Shown here: one piece after another, positions 22,293 through 30,521 of the stretch
Layout: every line of letters starts with the position of its first letter
How positions within the stretch are numbered: the first letter of the stretch is position 1
Origin: JAGLQA01 sp023135565
Lineage (GTDB): Bacteria; Acidobacteriota; Aminicenantia; UBA2199
DNA length: 32,091 nucleotides
Assembly (NCBI GenBank): GCA_030639305.1
Contig: DAOWCY010000066.1
Location: 1-32,091 of the forward strand
Direction: 5' to 3'
Made by a program: the position numbers and the translations under genes
The notes under the pieces: model-generated
Seen by the model: only the letters and a program-made list of their open reading frames with translations
Told to the model about the DNA's origin: nothing
Database searches by the model: none

Positions 22293-23777
22293 CTACCGGT
22301 TGTTTCTCTCCCTGATTTCTAAAATTTTACGTTTCAAGAAGAAGATACCGAGAAATTTTTGGATTTTATTTACCGTGATTATAAATCTCCACCATGGATG
22401 CTTTGGCGCAAATGTTTTCATCACCGCTGTTAAGAATTTTAAAGCGGGCCTGGGGATTTCTTGCATTTCATCGGGGATTAAATAATTTGGATTCCTGAGG
22501 GCATATTTTTTGCTAATGATTCTTACAGCATCTAAGCTAATATCTTTCGGTGTATAAAATACCGGCCTAAAAAAGTTGTCGTCAGTGCAGCCCGGGTGAT
22601 CTTCCAGTACCTGGCGCGACAGTTCGGAATCTTTGTAAATCCGTATGGCGGTTACCACCAATACTAAGTCCCATGGGGAGGCTGCGAGATTTATCGTTTC
22701 AAAGGTTTCTTTCAGCGTTTCTTCCGATTCTCCCGGAGCTCCTAACATAAGATACCAGATTGCAGGTATCCCTGCTTCCTGGAGGAGTTTCCCGGACCGG
22801 ATTATATCCTCCTTCGTATAGTTTTTTCCCAGGTTTTTAAGTATATTATCATTCCCGGATTCGGCGCCCATCTGGATTTCTTTCAATTTTATCTCTTTAA
22901 ATAGACCGACCAATTCCTCATCTATTGCACTCGGGCTTACTCCCGTAATTTCCAGGTTAACATCTAATTTCCTTGCGATTATAGCTTTCAGGGTTTTTTT
23001 AGCATAATCGAGGGGCATATTGGAAATGCTGTCTGTAATCACGATGTGATTAACCCCGGCTTCTTTGACATAATTTTCGATTTCGTCGGCAATATGCTCA
23101 GGATCCCGGAACCTGTAAGTAGTGCCTTCGATGATTCTGTAGGTACAGTAAGAACATTTGAGTTCGCATCCCCGTTTTGTTTGCACTTGAACAGGAGCTT
23201 TAAAATCACGGTAAGCCTTAATATCGACATATTTATCCATTCTTAACTTTGGTAAGGAACTCAGGTCATTGACGTTCCATGGAGGATTTTCTTCGACGAT
23301 TTTGCCGTCTTTTCTTCTTGTTAGTCCACCTAATCCATCTAATGGACGTTTTTTCTCAATTCGATTAACAAATTCTACCATAGCTTTTTCACCATCACCC
23401 CTGATAGCGAATTCAAGATCGAGAAACTCTAAAATTTCCCTGGCGGAAATACCGACTGCCGCACCACCCAACACAATCGGACCTGAAAATTCTTTTTTTA
23501 TTTGATCGATTATTTCAGTCTTTATCTCATCGAGAAAAAAAATTATTTGACGCCTTAATGCCGAGTCGAGATTTCTTATACTGATACCGATTATTTGAGG
23601 TTGAAATTTTTTTATCGTATCGGTTATGTCATGTTCCAGATTTTTGGAAAAAACTAAATCAAGAACCTGTACTTCATTACCGGCCTCTTCGAGAGCCGCT
23701 GAAACCCAGCATAAACCGAAAGGTAAAGCCGGCACAGGTGTGATATACCGGTTTGCATAGACCATTAATATTCGCAT
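22293..23777 (-). CDS. B12-binding-type radical SAM protein, rSAM3 (paralog of rSAM1)
   Basis: A 494-residue protein. The cobalamin-binding-like N-terminus reads RILMVYANR, IIGISIRNLDSA, PIVLGGAAVGISA and FAIRGDGEKAMVEF. The radical SAM motif is Cys204-x3-Cys208-x2-Cys211 (RGCELKCSYC), at the same positions as in rSAM1. MGAESGNDNIL and WYLMLGAPGES follow, and the end has WWRFIITVNKIQKFLGIFFL. The match to rSAM1 without gaps over the first 210 residues marks a duplicate pair, one in each half of the locus. It has its own strong promoter (23945-23973), a 160-nt leader and AGGAGG before the ATG. It lies 318 bp beyond MutE copy 2. Confidence 0.88.
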   Translation of the reverse strand: MRILMVYANRYITPVPALPFGLCWVSAALEEAGNEVQVLDLVFSKNLEHDITDTIKKFQPQIIGISIRNLDSALRRQIIFFLDEIKTEIIDQIKKEFSGPIVLGGAAVGISAREILEFLDLEFAIRGDGEKAMVEFVNRIEKKRPLDGLGGLTRRKDGKIVEENPPWNVNDLSSLPKLRMDKYVDIKAYRDFKAPVQVQTKRGCELKCSYCTYRIIEGTTYRFRDPEHIADEIENYVKEAGVNHIVITDSISNMPLDYAKKTLKAIIARKLDVNLEITGVSPSAIDEELVGLFKEIKLKEIQMGAESGNDNILKNLGKNYTKEDIIRSGKLLQEAGIPAIWYLMLGAPGESEETLKETFETINLAASPWDLVLVVTAIRIYKDSELSRQVLEDHPGCTDDNFFRPVFYTPKDISLDAVRIISKKYALRNPNYLIPDEMQEIPRPALKFLTAVMKTFAPKHPWWRFIITVNKIQKFLGIFFLKRKILEIRERNNR

Positions 23778-23944
23778 TCGTACCTCCTTTTTGTTAATAC
23801 TTTGCGAGAATTGTAATAAAAATTAAACTTATTAAAATGCAGCGTATGAATACTGCCGCGACGCGGCTTATAGGTTGGGGACATCGCCCCCTTTTGAAGG
23901 TTTTTTATTAAACTTAAAATAAATGATCATTTTCATGATTTAGA

Positions 23945-23973
23945 ATTATACAACAAATACCTCAATTTTTCAA
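23945..23973 (-). promoter_or_regulatory. Promoter of rSAM3
   Basis: TTGAAA (23973-23968), a 17-bp spacer and a perfect TATAAT (23950-23945) on the minus strand: the strongest promoter of the locus by consensus match. Confidence 0.75.
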
Positions 23974-24025
23974 GTGCTTGTACAGCAATTCTAATTTTAG
24001 CCTTTTTGAGATTTTAAAGACCTCT

Positions 24026-24047
24026 GAGACGTAAAATTTTACGTCTC
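24026..24047. repeat. Perfect 22-bp palindrome (GAGACGTAAAATTTTACGTCTC)
   Basis: GAGACGTAAAA is followed directly by its exact reverse complement. GAGACGTAAAATTTTACGTC-type palindromes occur dispersed in many bacterial genomes as repeats; here only one copy is present. It could form a hairpin at the 3' side of the MutE copy 2 transcript or be a protein-binding site. Confidence 0.6.
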
Positions 24048-24095
24048 TACACTACTAAACTCCCGGAAAGCCGGAAAATTCCGGTTTTAAGCAGT

Positions 24096-25547
24096 CTATT
24101 CACCCGGCAGGATGCTTCCCGTGCTGATTGCCGTCATATCTTTTATAACCGTTCCATAATCCACCTTTTTCCCTGTTTTTTTTTCTCTTTGGGCAATCTT
24201 ATCTTTGTGATAATCGAAAATCTCCTTGTCGAAAGGAAGATATCCACAGTCGAAGAATCTTGCTGCTCCCCGGGCGTCTTTTACACCCATCACTTTGCCT
24301 TTTACATACTGGGTAGTCGCATAAGGTTGGTCCAGGACGCCTGCTTTCACGGCCTTCTTCGTGCCTATGACCAGGTCGCCGTCTCCCATTTCGATCACCT
24401 TGTCTAAGATAGCTTTAACTTCTTTCTCCATCATATAGGTTTCGCTTTTCACCGCTTTACTGTCTAAAATATCGAGAGCCTGCGGCTGCAGCATCCCTGC
24501 AGCGGCTTTAACGCACTTAAAGCTTTCGGTAATACCTTCTTTGGTGGGGATTTGCAGGGCTTCGTCGATGGTGCGGGTGCTGATGACCTGTACACCTCCC
24601 AGGATACCGGTTATGGTAAAATGAGCAATTAGTCCGAATGTCTGCGCTTGATCAACGGGGAACCTACCGGTAGGGCATACGCTCAAGGTGGTTGTTTCCA
24701 CGTCCCGGTAACCGAATTTGTCTAAGTATTCGAGGGCCAGTTTTTTTAGCGTTAAAATATAGGCGACATCCTGGGATATATTTCCCTGCACCCAGTTGTT
24801 CAATTGGATGTGTTTGGTACCCTGTTCGGCGGCGATTAGGACTTCTATAATTTCCGGGGCGATCATTATGGATGGGGGGCTGATGGAGGGCATGGCGCCG
24901 CTGACACAGTACAGCAATGGGATACCGTTCTCTTCATAATACCCCATTAACCGGTTTAAATACTGGAAATTATAAATTATTTTTTCTACCGGGATATCTT
25001 TGGTATAGTTCCAGAAAGCTATTAGTGGTCCACCTGAATAACCGCTGTGTCCGCCCGCCAGCCCGATTTCACAGGTTAACCTGACATCCGGGGTAGGTCC
25101 CAATATGAGTACCGGTAATGCCGCGGCTTCGATAATTTCCCGGCTCCCTTTTATACCGTGAAGCACTATAGGGAATCCATTCAAGGCCGCTTTCCCGGTT
25201 TCGCGGGCTTTTTTAAGCCCTTGTTCCGCGTCCTTAAAACGGCAGTTCCTGGTTAAGCTGTCGATATAGGTGGTGACAATATGGACTCCTGCTTCATTTT
25301 TTAAATAGAGCAGCAGTTCCTTATGCCCTTCTATGGTGTCTGTCCCGGAGGAAGCGAGGAAATAAGAGACGCCTTCTGCCTTTGCTTCCTGCACTTTTAG
25401 AGCGGCATTCAGCGATCCAGGTAAACTCTTATGATATTCGACGGCTTCATCTAAGTTGACCTCTTTCCCGGTGGGCCACATTGCCAACACTTTTTCCCTT
25501 TCCCTGGAAAAGTAATCATCCGACCATTTCTGGTTTACTATATCCAT
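24096..25547 (-). CDS. Glutamate-mutase large-subunit-like protein with altered substrate pocket (MutE copy 2)
   Basis: A 483-residue paralog of 13109-14560, the same length and alignable without gaps. Pocket residues (clostridial numbering) are again changed: Ser66 for Arg, Leu149 for Arg, Ser171 for Glu and Ala177 for Tyr. Arg100 (LTRNCR), Tyr181, Arg at the Lys326 position and Glu330 are as in copy 1. The two copies differ around residues 62-67 (YLWPSL in copy 1, YFLASS here) and at 177 (Ser/Ala), so they may prefer different substrates. No MutS-like gene accompanies it; it would have to borrow the small subunit at 14582-15010, or has lost mutase activity. It is 123 bp after the NTF2-like gene, with GAGGAG before the ATG. 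Confidence 0.85.
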   Translation of the reverse strand: MDIVNQKWSDDYFSREREKVLAMWPTGKEVNLDEAVEYHKSLPGSLNAALKVQEAKAEGVSYFLASSGTDTIEGHKELLLYLKNEAGVHIVTTYIDSLTRNCRFKDAEQGLKKARETGKAALNGFPIVLHGIKGSREIIEAAALPVLILGPTPDVRLTCEIGLAGGHSGYSGGPLIAFWNYTKDIPVEKIIYNFQYLNRLMGYYEENGIPLLYCVSGAMPSISPPSIMIAPEIIEVLIAAEQGTKHIQLNNWVQGNISQDVAYILTLKKLALEYLDKFGYRDVETTTLSVCPTGRFPVDQAQTFGLIAHFTITGILGGVQVISTRTIDEALQIPTKEGITESFKCVKAAAGMLQPQALDILDSKAVKSETYMMEKEVKAILDKVIEMGDGDLVIGTKKAVKAGVLDQPYATTQYVKGKVMGVKDARGAARFFDCGYLPFDKEIFDYHKDKIAQREKKTGKKVDYGTVIKDMTAISTGSILPGE

Positions 25548-25670
25548 ATTAGTCTCCTCGATGTTCCGATTTATCTAAACATCTATGAAATTTTTTTTTA
25601 CTGCTCAAATTTAACATGCCTCGAGTTCCGGTTTGTGTGCGCCTCCTCGAAGGAAGAAAATCTCCCGTTG

Positions 25671-26117
25671 TTACATATTATAGAGGCCGGTTATTTTTCC
25701 CGGATCTCCGAAACATAAATCAAGGTTTTTTATTTTAATTAAATTATCTTCGTTTATTAGTGTGTAGCATCCAATCGAGTCCAGGGTGCATATTAATTCG
25801 TTTGATTTTCGGTCATATTTTTTTATCTCCAACAGCACTGCGACTTTCTTTTCCTTTTCATCGATAATGATCTCTTTTGGTTTTAATGTCTCCAATATGT
25901 TGAGATGTCCTTTGATGAGAAATTCCTGCCATGTAGACCTGGGGCCTATTACACATGGATAACTGCCGTCCTTAAGCCGGATAAATGCCGTAGTAACGAA
26001 GTCACGGGACCAGTATTTGTTCATCTTTGGCATTGTTTCGGAATCCTGTGCATATGAACTGTAAGCTTTGAAATATTCTTCCATAAATGTTTTAATTTTT
26101 TTGTAATTCACTTTCAT
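25671..26117 (-). CDS. NTF2/SnoaL-like small protein
   Basis: A 148-residue protein with the NTF2-like order: an N-terminal helix pair (KIKTFMEEYFKAYSSYAQDS), a Tyr-Trp-rich segment NKYWSRDFVTTAF, a GPRSTWQEFLIKG helix, then long strands (EIIIDEKEKKVAVLLEIKKYD and LICTLDSIGCYTLI). The fold includes ketosteroid isomerases, SnoaL-type cyclases and dehydratases; no catalytic set can be fixed by eye. I chose the ATG with AAGGAG upstream over an earlier one that would overlap the VOC gene. It occupies the position of the SDR-MutS pair in the copy-1 operon. An isomerase or cyclase role on the ketosynthase product is inference. Confidence 0.6.
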   Translation of the reverse strand: MKVNYKKIKTFMEEYFKAYSSYAQDSETMPKMNKYWSRDFVTTAFIRLKDGSYPCVIGPRSTWQEFLIKGHLNILETLKPKEIIIDEKEKKVAVLLEIKKYDRKSNELICTLDSIGCYTLINEDNLIKIKNLDLCFGDPGKITGLYNM

Positions 26118-26158
26118 ATGTTCTCCTTTTAAGCGAATTGTCAACCATTTTGCCTGTC

Positions 26159-26542
26159 CTATTCTACACATTCGAAAAGAACTTCTTCCTGTCCTTTTAT
26201 CCTGAAGAAGAAAATTCGCGAATGTGCTCCCTGTCTTATTTCACCTTCTACGGTGAAGCGATCGCTTTTTTTCATCTCCCGGTAGATATTTTCTATATCT
26301 TCTACTTTTAGCGCCATATGATTCAAACCCGGTTTTTCATCGGCAATGGGGCTGTTTTGATCGATCACTTCCAGTAGTTCGATGCCGGTTTCCTCCTTTT
26401 TTCCTCCTAAAAAAGCGATGCGCATTCCTACTTCCTTAAAGGTTTCGATACTTTTACAGGGTATTCCCAGTTCTTTCAGGGCACTGCTTACCCGGGAAAG
26501 ATCGGTTACTTTGATTGCAATATGGTCTATATTTTTTATCAT
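26159..26542 (-). CDS. VOC-family (glyoxalase/methylmalonyl-CoA epimerase-like) protein
   Basis: A 127-residue protein of the vicinal oxygen chelate fold: IDHIAIKVTDLSRVSSALKE, AFLGGKKEETGIELLE, GLNHMALKVEDIENIYREM and EVLFECVE. Metal ligands at the usual places are His7, a Glu near 56, His in LNHMAL and Glu of FECVE, as in methylmalonyl-CoA epimerase. The family catalyses epimerisation, isomerisation or ring opening through a metal-bound enolate. The start overlaps the ketosynthase stop (ATGA), so the two are translationally coupled. An internally deleted relic of the same gene lies in the copy-1 operon (15871-16047). An epimerase acting on an acyl thioester beside a ketosynthase and a mutase is plausible, but unproven. 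Confidence 0.8.
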   Translation of the reverse strand: MIKNIDHIAIKVTDLSRVSSALKELGIPCKSIETFKEVGMRIAFLGGKKEETGIELLEVIDQNSPIADEKPGLNHMALKVEDIENIYREMKKSDRFTVEGEIRQGAHSRIFFFRIKGQEEVLFECVE

Positions 26543-27738
26543 AATTTATTATTCTTGATTAGTTGGGGAGAAATCTTTTGCAGCAGCGCTATGTGATTTG
26601 CTCCTACTCCCGAGGAAGCTGCCATTACCCTGTCCTTTTCTTTAATCAGGCCTTTTTCAACTGCTTCGATAAGGTTAACCGCTACCGAGCCCACCGCAAG
26701 GTTTCCATAATTTGCATAGGTCTCGTAAGATTTGTTCAAGGGCACTCCGATCGCCTCACACCAAACCTTCGTTATCCATGCTGAGGGTTGATGCATGACA
26801 ATAAAATCGATGTCTGTCGGGGATAACCCTGCTTTTTTCAAGGTTTCCACAACAACTCCGGTCATATCTTCCGGGGCATTAAGCGCAATTTCTTTTAATG
26901 CGGTGCGGTCGTTAAAGGTAACGAATTCCTGTTCATAAGTATGACCCTGTGATGTGGTAATGAGCAATTCCGGGCAGCGTTTTTTGAAGATAATGGCTTT
27001 GTGCCTTTGCCCTCTGCTTTTTGCATGAGAAGATATATAGCCGCAGTCATCTTCGACTTCCGCTATAATCGCGGCGATAATACCATCTCCTGTAATCGGG
27101 CTGTAGTAGGTCGATTTGTCCATGATATGAGAATCCAGGGAACTCCCTATGATGAGAACCTTTTTCTTCATGCCGCATCTCACGTATGTCATGGCAATCT
27201 CCATCATCGATATGAACGAAGAACAGCAGGTGTCGATATTGTAGGCCGCGGCATTTTTTAAGCCTAATTTGTACTGTACTAATGAAGCATTCATAGGGAC
27301 ATGAAGATCAGGTACCAATGAATGGACCAGTACCAGGTCTATTTCGTTTTTATCGCTGCCGGAGTTAAAGATTGCCAGGGCTCCGGCTAAGGTTTCCGCG
27401 TCGGATGAAAGCATAGGGTGGGGGTGTATAGATTCTCGCACCGATACAGGATCGAGAGGCACTCTTCTTCTCTCTTTTCTGCCCTGGAAAGGATCATCTT
27501 GCTTTTTGGGAGGGAGCTTTTTTAGCCAGCTTTCGAACCAGGGTTGGCTCTCCCAACCGTCGTAGTTCGTTTCTATACTTCCAGGTAGATGTCCTGTATC
27601 TTCAATTTCTTCGATGTACTCAGGGTATAAAAGGGTTTCCTTCCTTAAGTATTCAACTAATTCCTTTCGTGTTTTTTCCGGCGCTTCTTTAGCAGGTATA
27701 TACCCTCCCATACTTGTTATTCCGGCTGATTTTAACAT
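26539..27738 (-). CDS. FabH-like (KAS III/thiolase-fold) condensing enzyme, copy 2
   Basis: A 399-residue paralog of 16047-17252. Catalytic residues are Cys172 (DTCCSSF), His316 (MHQP) and Asn346 (YGNLAVG). The same N-terminal extension (NYDGWESQPWFESW) and KERRRVPLDP motif are present, and it ends SSGVGANHIALLQK. The HQP in place of HQA and the extension show that both copies belong to one specialised subgroup. It is the first gene of the copy-2 operon (KASIII - VOC - NTF2 - MutE), with GGAGG before the ATG and a promoter near-identical to that of copy 1. It presumably condenses an acyl thioester; donor and acceptor cannot be read. Confidence 0.88.
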   Translation of the reverse strand: MLKSAGITSMGGYIPAKEAPEKTRKELVEYLRKETLLYPEYIEEIEDTGHLPGSIETNYDGWESQPWFESWLKKLPPKKQDDPFQGRKERRRVPLDPVSVRESIHPHPMLSSDAETLAGALAIFNSGSDKNEIDLVLVHSLVPDLHVPMNASLVQYKLGLKNAAAYNIDTCCSSFISMMEIAMTYVRCGMKKKVLIIGSSLDSHIMDKSTYYSPITGDGIIAAIIAEVEDDCGYISSHAKSRGQRHKAIIFKKRCPELLITTSQGHTYEQEFVTFNDRTALKEIALNAPEDMTGVVVETLKKAGLSPTDIDFIVMHQPSAWITKVWCEAIGVPLNKSYETYANYGNLAVGSVAVNLIEAVEKGLIKEKDRVMAASSGVGANHIALLQKISPQLIKNNKL

Positions 27739-27871
27739 TGTTATCTATGCCTCCTTTGTTTTGGTTTTTTGTTTTGATTCACAGTACCTTTTCCTGGATA
27801 TTAAATCTTTCAATTTTTTCGTGAACCTTTTTTCAACTCATGTCTTTGGGGTTATTCATAGATTCCCTTCA

Positions 27872-27900
27872 ATTAAACCACATTATCGAGATAAAATCAA
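27872..27900 (-). promoter_or_regulatory. Promoter of the copy-2 ketosynthase operon
   Basis: TTGATT (27900-27895), a 17-bp spacer ending AATGTGG and TTTAAT (27877-27872) on the minus strand. It shares CCCTTGATTTTATC and AATGTG-R-TTTAATT with the copy-1 promoter, while sequence further upstream differs. Confidence 0.7.
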
Positions 27901-28089
27901 GGGTAAAGGATAAAAAAAAATTGCGGAGAAGGGTAATCCGTCCACTGCAATAAAATGCTTTTCCTGGAATTCTTATTTTTTATAGCTGTACACGATATTT
28001 TACCGGTTCTGGGTAAGGCAAGAAGTTTCGTGGATGCCCACTTAAAACCTGCCCGATATTAGGAGGTGGATTTAGGGATTTCAGGGGTA

Positions 28090-28118
28090 TTGACTTTAAG
28101 GGCAAGATAGGTTAATAT
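28090..28118 (+). promoter_or_regulatory. Candidate promoter of htpG
   Basis: TTGACT (28090-28095), a 17-bp spacer and TAATAT (28113-28118). The leader would be about 145 nt. Confidence 0.45.
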
Positions 28119-28270
28119 TCGACTTTCAACATCCAGGACAAACAGCGAACAGGAAGAATACCGTTTTACGCGGGAAAATGGGATGAAACGAAACATTTCA
28201 TTTCCGGCGCTGTGATTGTTGATTCAACCAGGAAGAAAAAAAACAACGAAAATTTGACAAGGAGTAAGTC

Positions 28271-30301
28271 ATGAGTGATAAAAAAGCAGCAGGAAGCAAA
28301 AAAACAAAGGAGACCCGCTCTTTCCAGGCAGAAACCAAAGAGTTATTAAACTTAATGGTGAATTCCCTCTATACCCACCGGGAGATATTCCTGCGGGAAT
28401 TGATCTCCAATGCTTCGGACGCTTTAGATAAAGTCAATTTCCAGTCCCTGACAAAGCCTAAAATACTGGAAGAAAACGCCGACCTGAAGATCATCCTAAA
28501 TGTGGATAAAGATAAAAAGACCCTGTCGATTTATGATAACGGCATCGGTATGACCTATAAAGAAGTGATCGAAAACATCGGCACTATTGCCAGATCAGGG
28601 TCCAAATCATTTATCGAAAAATTAAAAGCCAAAGACGACGTGGAATTGATCGGGAAATTCGGCGTCGGTTTTTATTCGGCTTTTATGGTGTCCGACAAAG
28701 TGGTGCTAATTAGCCGCGCTGCCGGCGAAAAGATCGGTACCCGGTGGGAATCCACGGGAGACGGCTCCTATACCATCGAAAAAATAGGCAGCGAACCCCG
28801 GGGTACCAGGATTACCCTGCAACTCAGGGAAAATTGTTATAATACCGGCGACCCGGCGGAAGATTTTCTAAATCAATATACTATCCAGAACCTGATAAAA
28901 AAATATTCCGACTATATCAGGTATCCCATCGAGATGGACTTCTACCGCGAAGAACCGGAACGGGATAAGGACGGTAAAATCATCGCAGGCGGAAAAACCG
29001 AGACTATCATAGATAGAAAGACCTTAAATTCCGTTACCCCCATTTGGGAAAGAAATAAGAAGGAAATCAGCCGGGATGAGTACTTTCAATTCTTTAAACA
29101 CCATTTCCACGACTGGAATGAATATGCCGACGTCGTCCATTTCAAAGCAGAAGGAAACGTAGAGTACACGGCCCTTCTATTTATACCTACCCGGGCCTCT
29201 TCCGATCTATACGATAAGAATTTCGCCAGGGGCATACAACTTTATTCCAACCATGTGTTTGTCATGAACGACTGCCGGGACTTGCTGCCCGATCACTTGA
29301 GATTTGTGCGCGGCCTAATAGATTCTCCCGATTTTTCCTTGAACATCTCCAGGGAGATATTGCAGCATAACCGGCAGCTGCAGATCATCGGCAAAAACCT
29401 GGAGAAAAAGGTGCTGGAGTCTTTGAAGAAGCTCTTAAAAGATAACCGCAAGCTTTATGAAGAAACCTGGCAGGAGTTCGGCAAGGCTATCAAAGGCGGC
29501 ATCTACATGGAGTATAAGAATAAGGAGAAGCTCGAAGATTTAGTGCTGTTCTATACTTCTTCTAAAGAGGAGGGCATGACCACCCTCAGGGAGTATGTGG
29601 AGCGAATGCCCGCGGGGCAGGAAGAGATTTACTATGCCACCGGTAAAGACATCGAAACCATTAAACGTATGCCCCAGTTGGAAGTTTTCAGGGAGAAGAA
29701 GATAGAGATTCTTTATTTCGTCGATAAGATCGATGAATTCCTGACCCAGAATCTCGATAAGTATGACGACAGGAAACTGAAATCCGTAACCCGGCAGGAC
29801 CTGAAATTAGAAGAGATTATCGGGGACAAAAAAGAAACCGCCCGGGATAAAAAGGAATCCCAAAAAGAAGAGAAGGGAAAGGATAAAGCCGGAGCGGAAG
29901 ATGTTTTTAAGAAGAAGGAAGAGAAATACAAAGATGTGTTGGCCGCCATCGAGAATCACCTTGGCGAGAAGGTAGCGGAAGTGCGTTTAAGCAAGCGGTT
30001 GACCAGCAGCCCGGTATGTTTGGTAACCACCGGCAGCGGGGTTACGTTTAACATGGAGATGCTGCTGCAGGGAGTGAACCAGCCTTCGGCCCCGGCCCGC
30101 AAGATTTTGGAATTGAATCCGGATCACAAATTATTCTCCGTGTTGGAAAAATTATACAAGCAGGACAAAGATTCCGCCGATCTGAAGAATGCCAGTGAGA
30201 TTTTGTTCAACCAGGCCTGTTTGATCGAGGGTTTCGAGTTGGATAACCCGGTGGAATTTTCGCAGCACATGGGCGAACTTTTAGTCAAAGCGTATGAATA
30301 A
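28271..30301 (+). CDS. htpG: Hsp90-family molecular chaperone HtpG
   Basis: A 676-residue cytoplasmic ATP-dependent chaperone. The GHKL ATPase motifs are intact: ELISNASDALDK (Glu43, Asn47), YDNGIGMTYKE and GKFGVGFYSAFMV. The middle domain has ERNKKEISRDEYFQF, RGIQLYSNHVFVMN and SLNISREILQ. A Lys/Glu-rich insertion (about residues 516-552, DKKETARDKKES onward) links to the C-terminal dimer domain; this charged stretch is longer than in E. coli HtpG. AAGGAG precedes the ATG, and ~15 basic residues precede the conserved start of the family (FQAETKELLNLM). It is a housekeeping gene unrelated to the biosynthetic block and marks its right boundary. Confidence 0.97.
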   Translation: MSDKKAAGSKKTKETRSFQAETKELLNLMVNSLYTHREIFLRELISNASDALDKVNFQSLTKPKILEENADLKIILNVDKDKKTLSIYDNGIGMTYKEVIENIGTIARSGSKSFIEKLKAKDDVELIGKFGVGFYSAFMVSDKVVLISRAAGEKIGTRWESTGDGSYTIEKIGSEPRGTRITLQLRENCYNTGDPAEDFLNQYTIQNLIKKYSDYIRYPIEMDFYREEPERDKDGKIIAGGKTETIIDRKTLNSVTPIWERNKKEISRDEYFQFFKHHFHDWNEYADVVHFKAEGNVEYTALLFIPTRASSDLYDKNFARGIQLYSNHVFVMNDCRDLLPDHLRFVRGLIDSPDFSLNISREILQHNRQLQIIGKNLEKKVLESLKKLLKDNRKLYEETWQEFGKAIKGGIYMEYKNKEKLEDLVLFYTSSKEEGMTTLREYVERMPAGQEEIYYATGKDIETIKRMPQLEVFREKKIEILYFVDKIDEFLTQNLDKYDDRKLKSVTRQDLKLEEIIGDKKETARDKKESQKEEKGKDKAGAEDVFKKKEEKYKDVLAAIENHLGEKVAEVRLSKRLTSSPVCLVTTGSGVTFNMEMLLQGVNQPSAPARKILELNPDHKLFSVLEKLYKQDKDSADLKNASEILFNQACLIEGFELDNPVEFSQHMGELLVKAYE

Positions 30302-30434
30302 ACAGGGAACGGGGGTGGCTGTTACCCCGCGGCGCGGGGAGCCTATGAGGGTCTTCGAGTAATAGCGAAGCGTTACTCTTTCCTTCGAGATTCGATATTC
30401 GATATTTTTTTTTGGTTTGGCCCGCGAAACAACC

Positions 30435-30490
30435 GCAGGGCCGCCGGAGGCTAAGAGGGTGGGGGCGCCGCACCCCCGCCGGAGGCAGAG
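30435..30490 (-). repeat. GC-rich intergenic repeat, copy D
   Basis: The reverse complement runs CTCTGCCTCCGGCGGGGGTG, CGGCGCCCCCACCC, TCTTAGCCTCCGGCGG and CCCTGC. It joins the head seen at 825-865 to the GGCGGCCCTGC element of copies A and C. It lies between the convergent ends of htpG and the protease gene. Confidence 0.7.
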
Positions 30491-30521
30491 TAATTTCATA
30501 GTAGACTATCAGGGTAATATC

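Larger units (their letters stand above)
23778..24095. other. Intergenic region: rSAM3 promoter and leader, palindromes
   Basis: The rSAM3 leader contains GCCGCG-A-CGCGGC (23855-23867) and GGGG-ACATCG-CCCC (23877-23890), which resemble the GC-rich repeat cores elsewhere. A perfect 22-bp palindrome lies at 24026-24047, and a CCGGAA/TTCCGG inverted repeat at about 24070-24085 just past the MutE stop may act as its terminator. Confidence 0.5.
27739..28270. other. Divergent control region of ketosynthase copy 2 and htpG
   Basis: It holds the ketosynthase promoter (27872-27900) and a candidate htpG promoter (28090-28118). A possible leader hairpin with ATGAAA and TTTCAT arms lies at about 28182-28200. 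No CIRCE-type inverted repeat (TTAGCACTC-N9-GAGTGCTAA) is seen before htpG. Confidence 0.5.
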
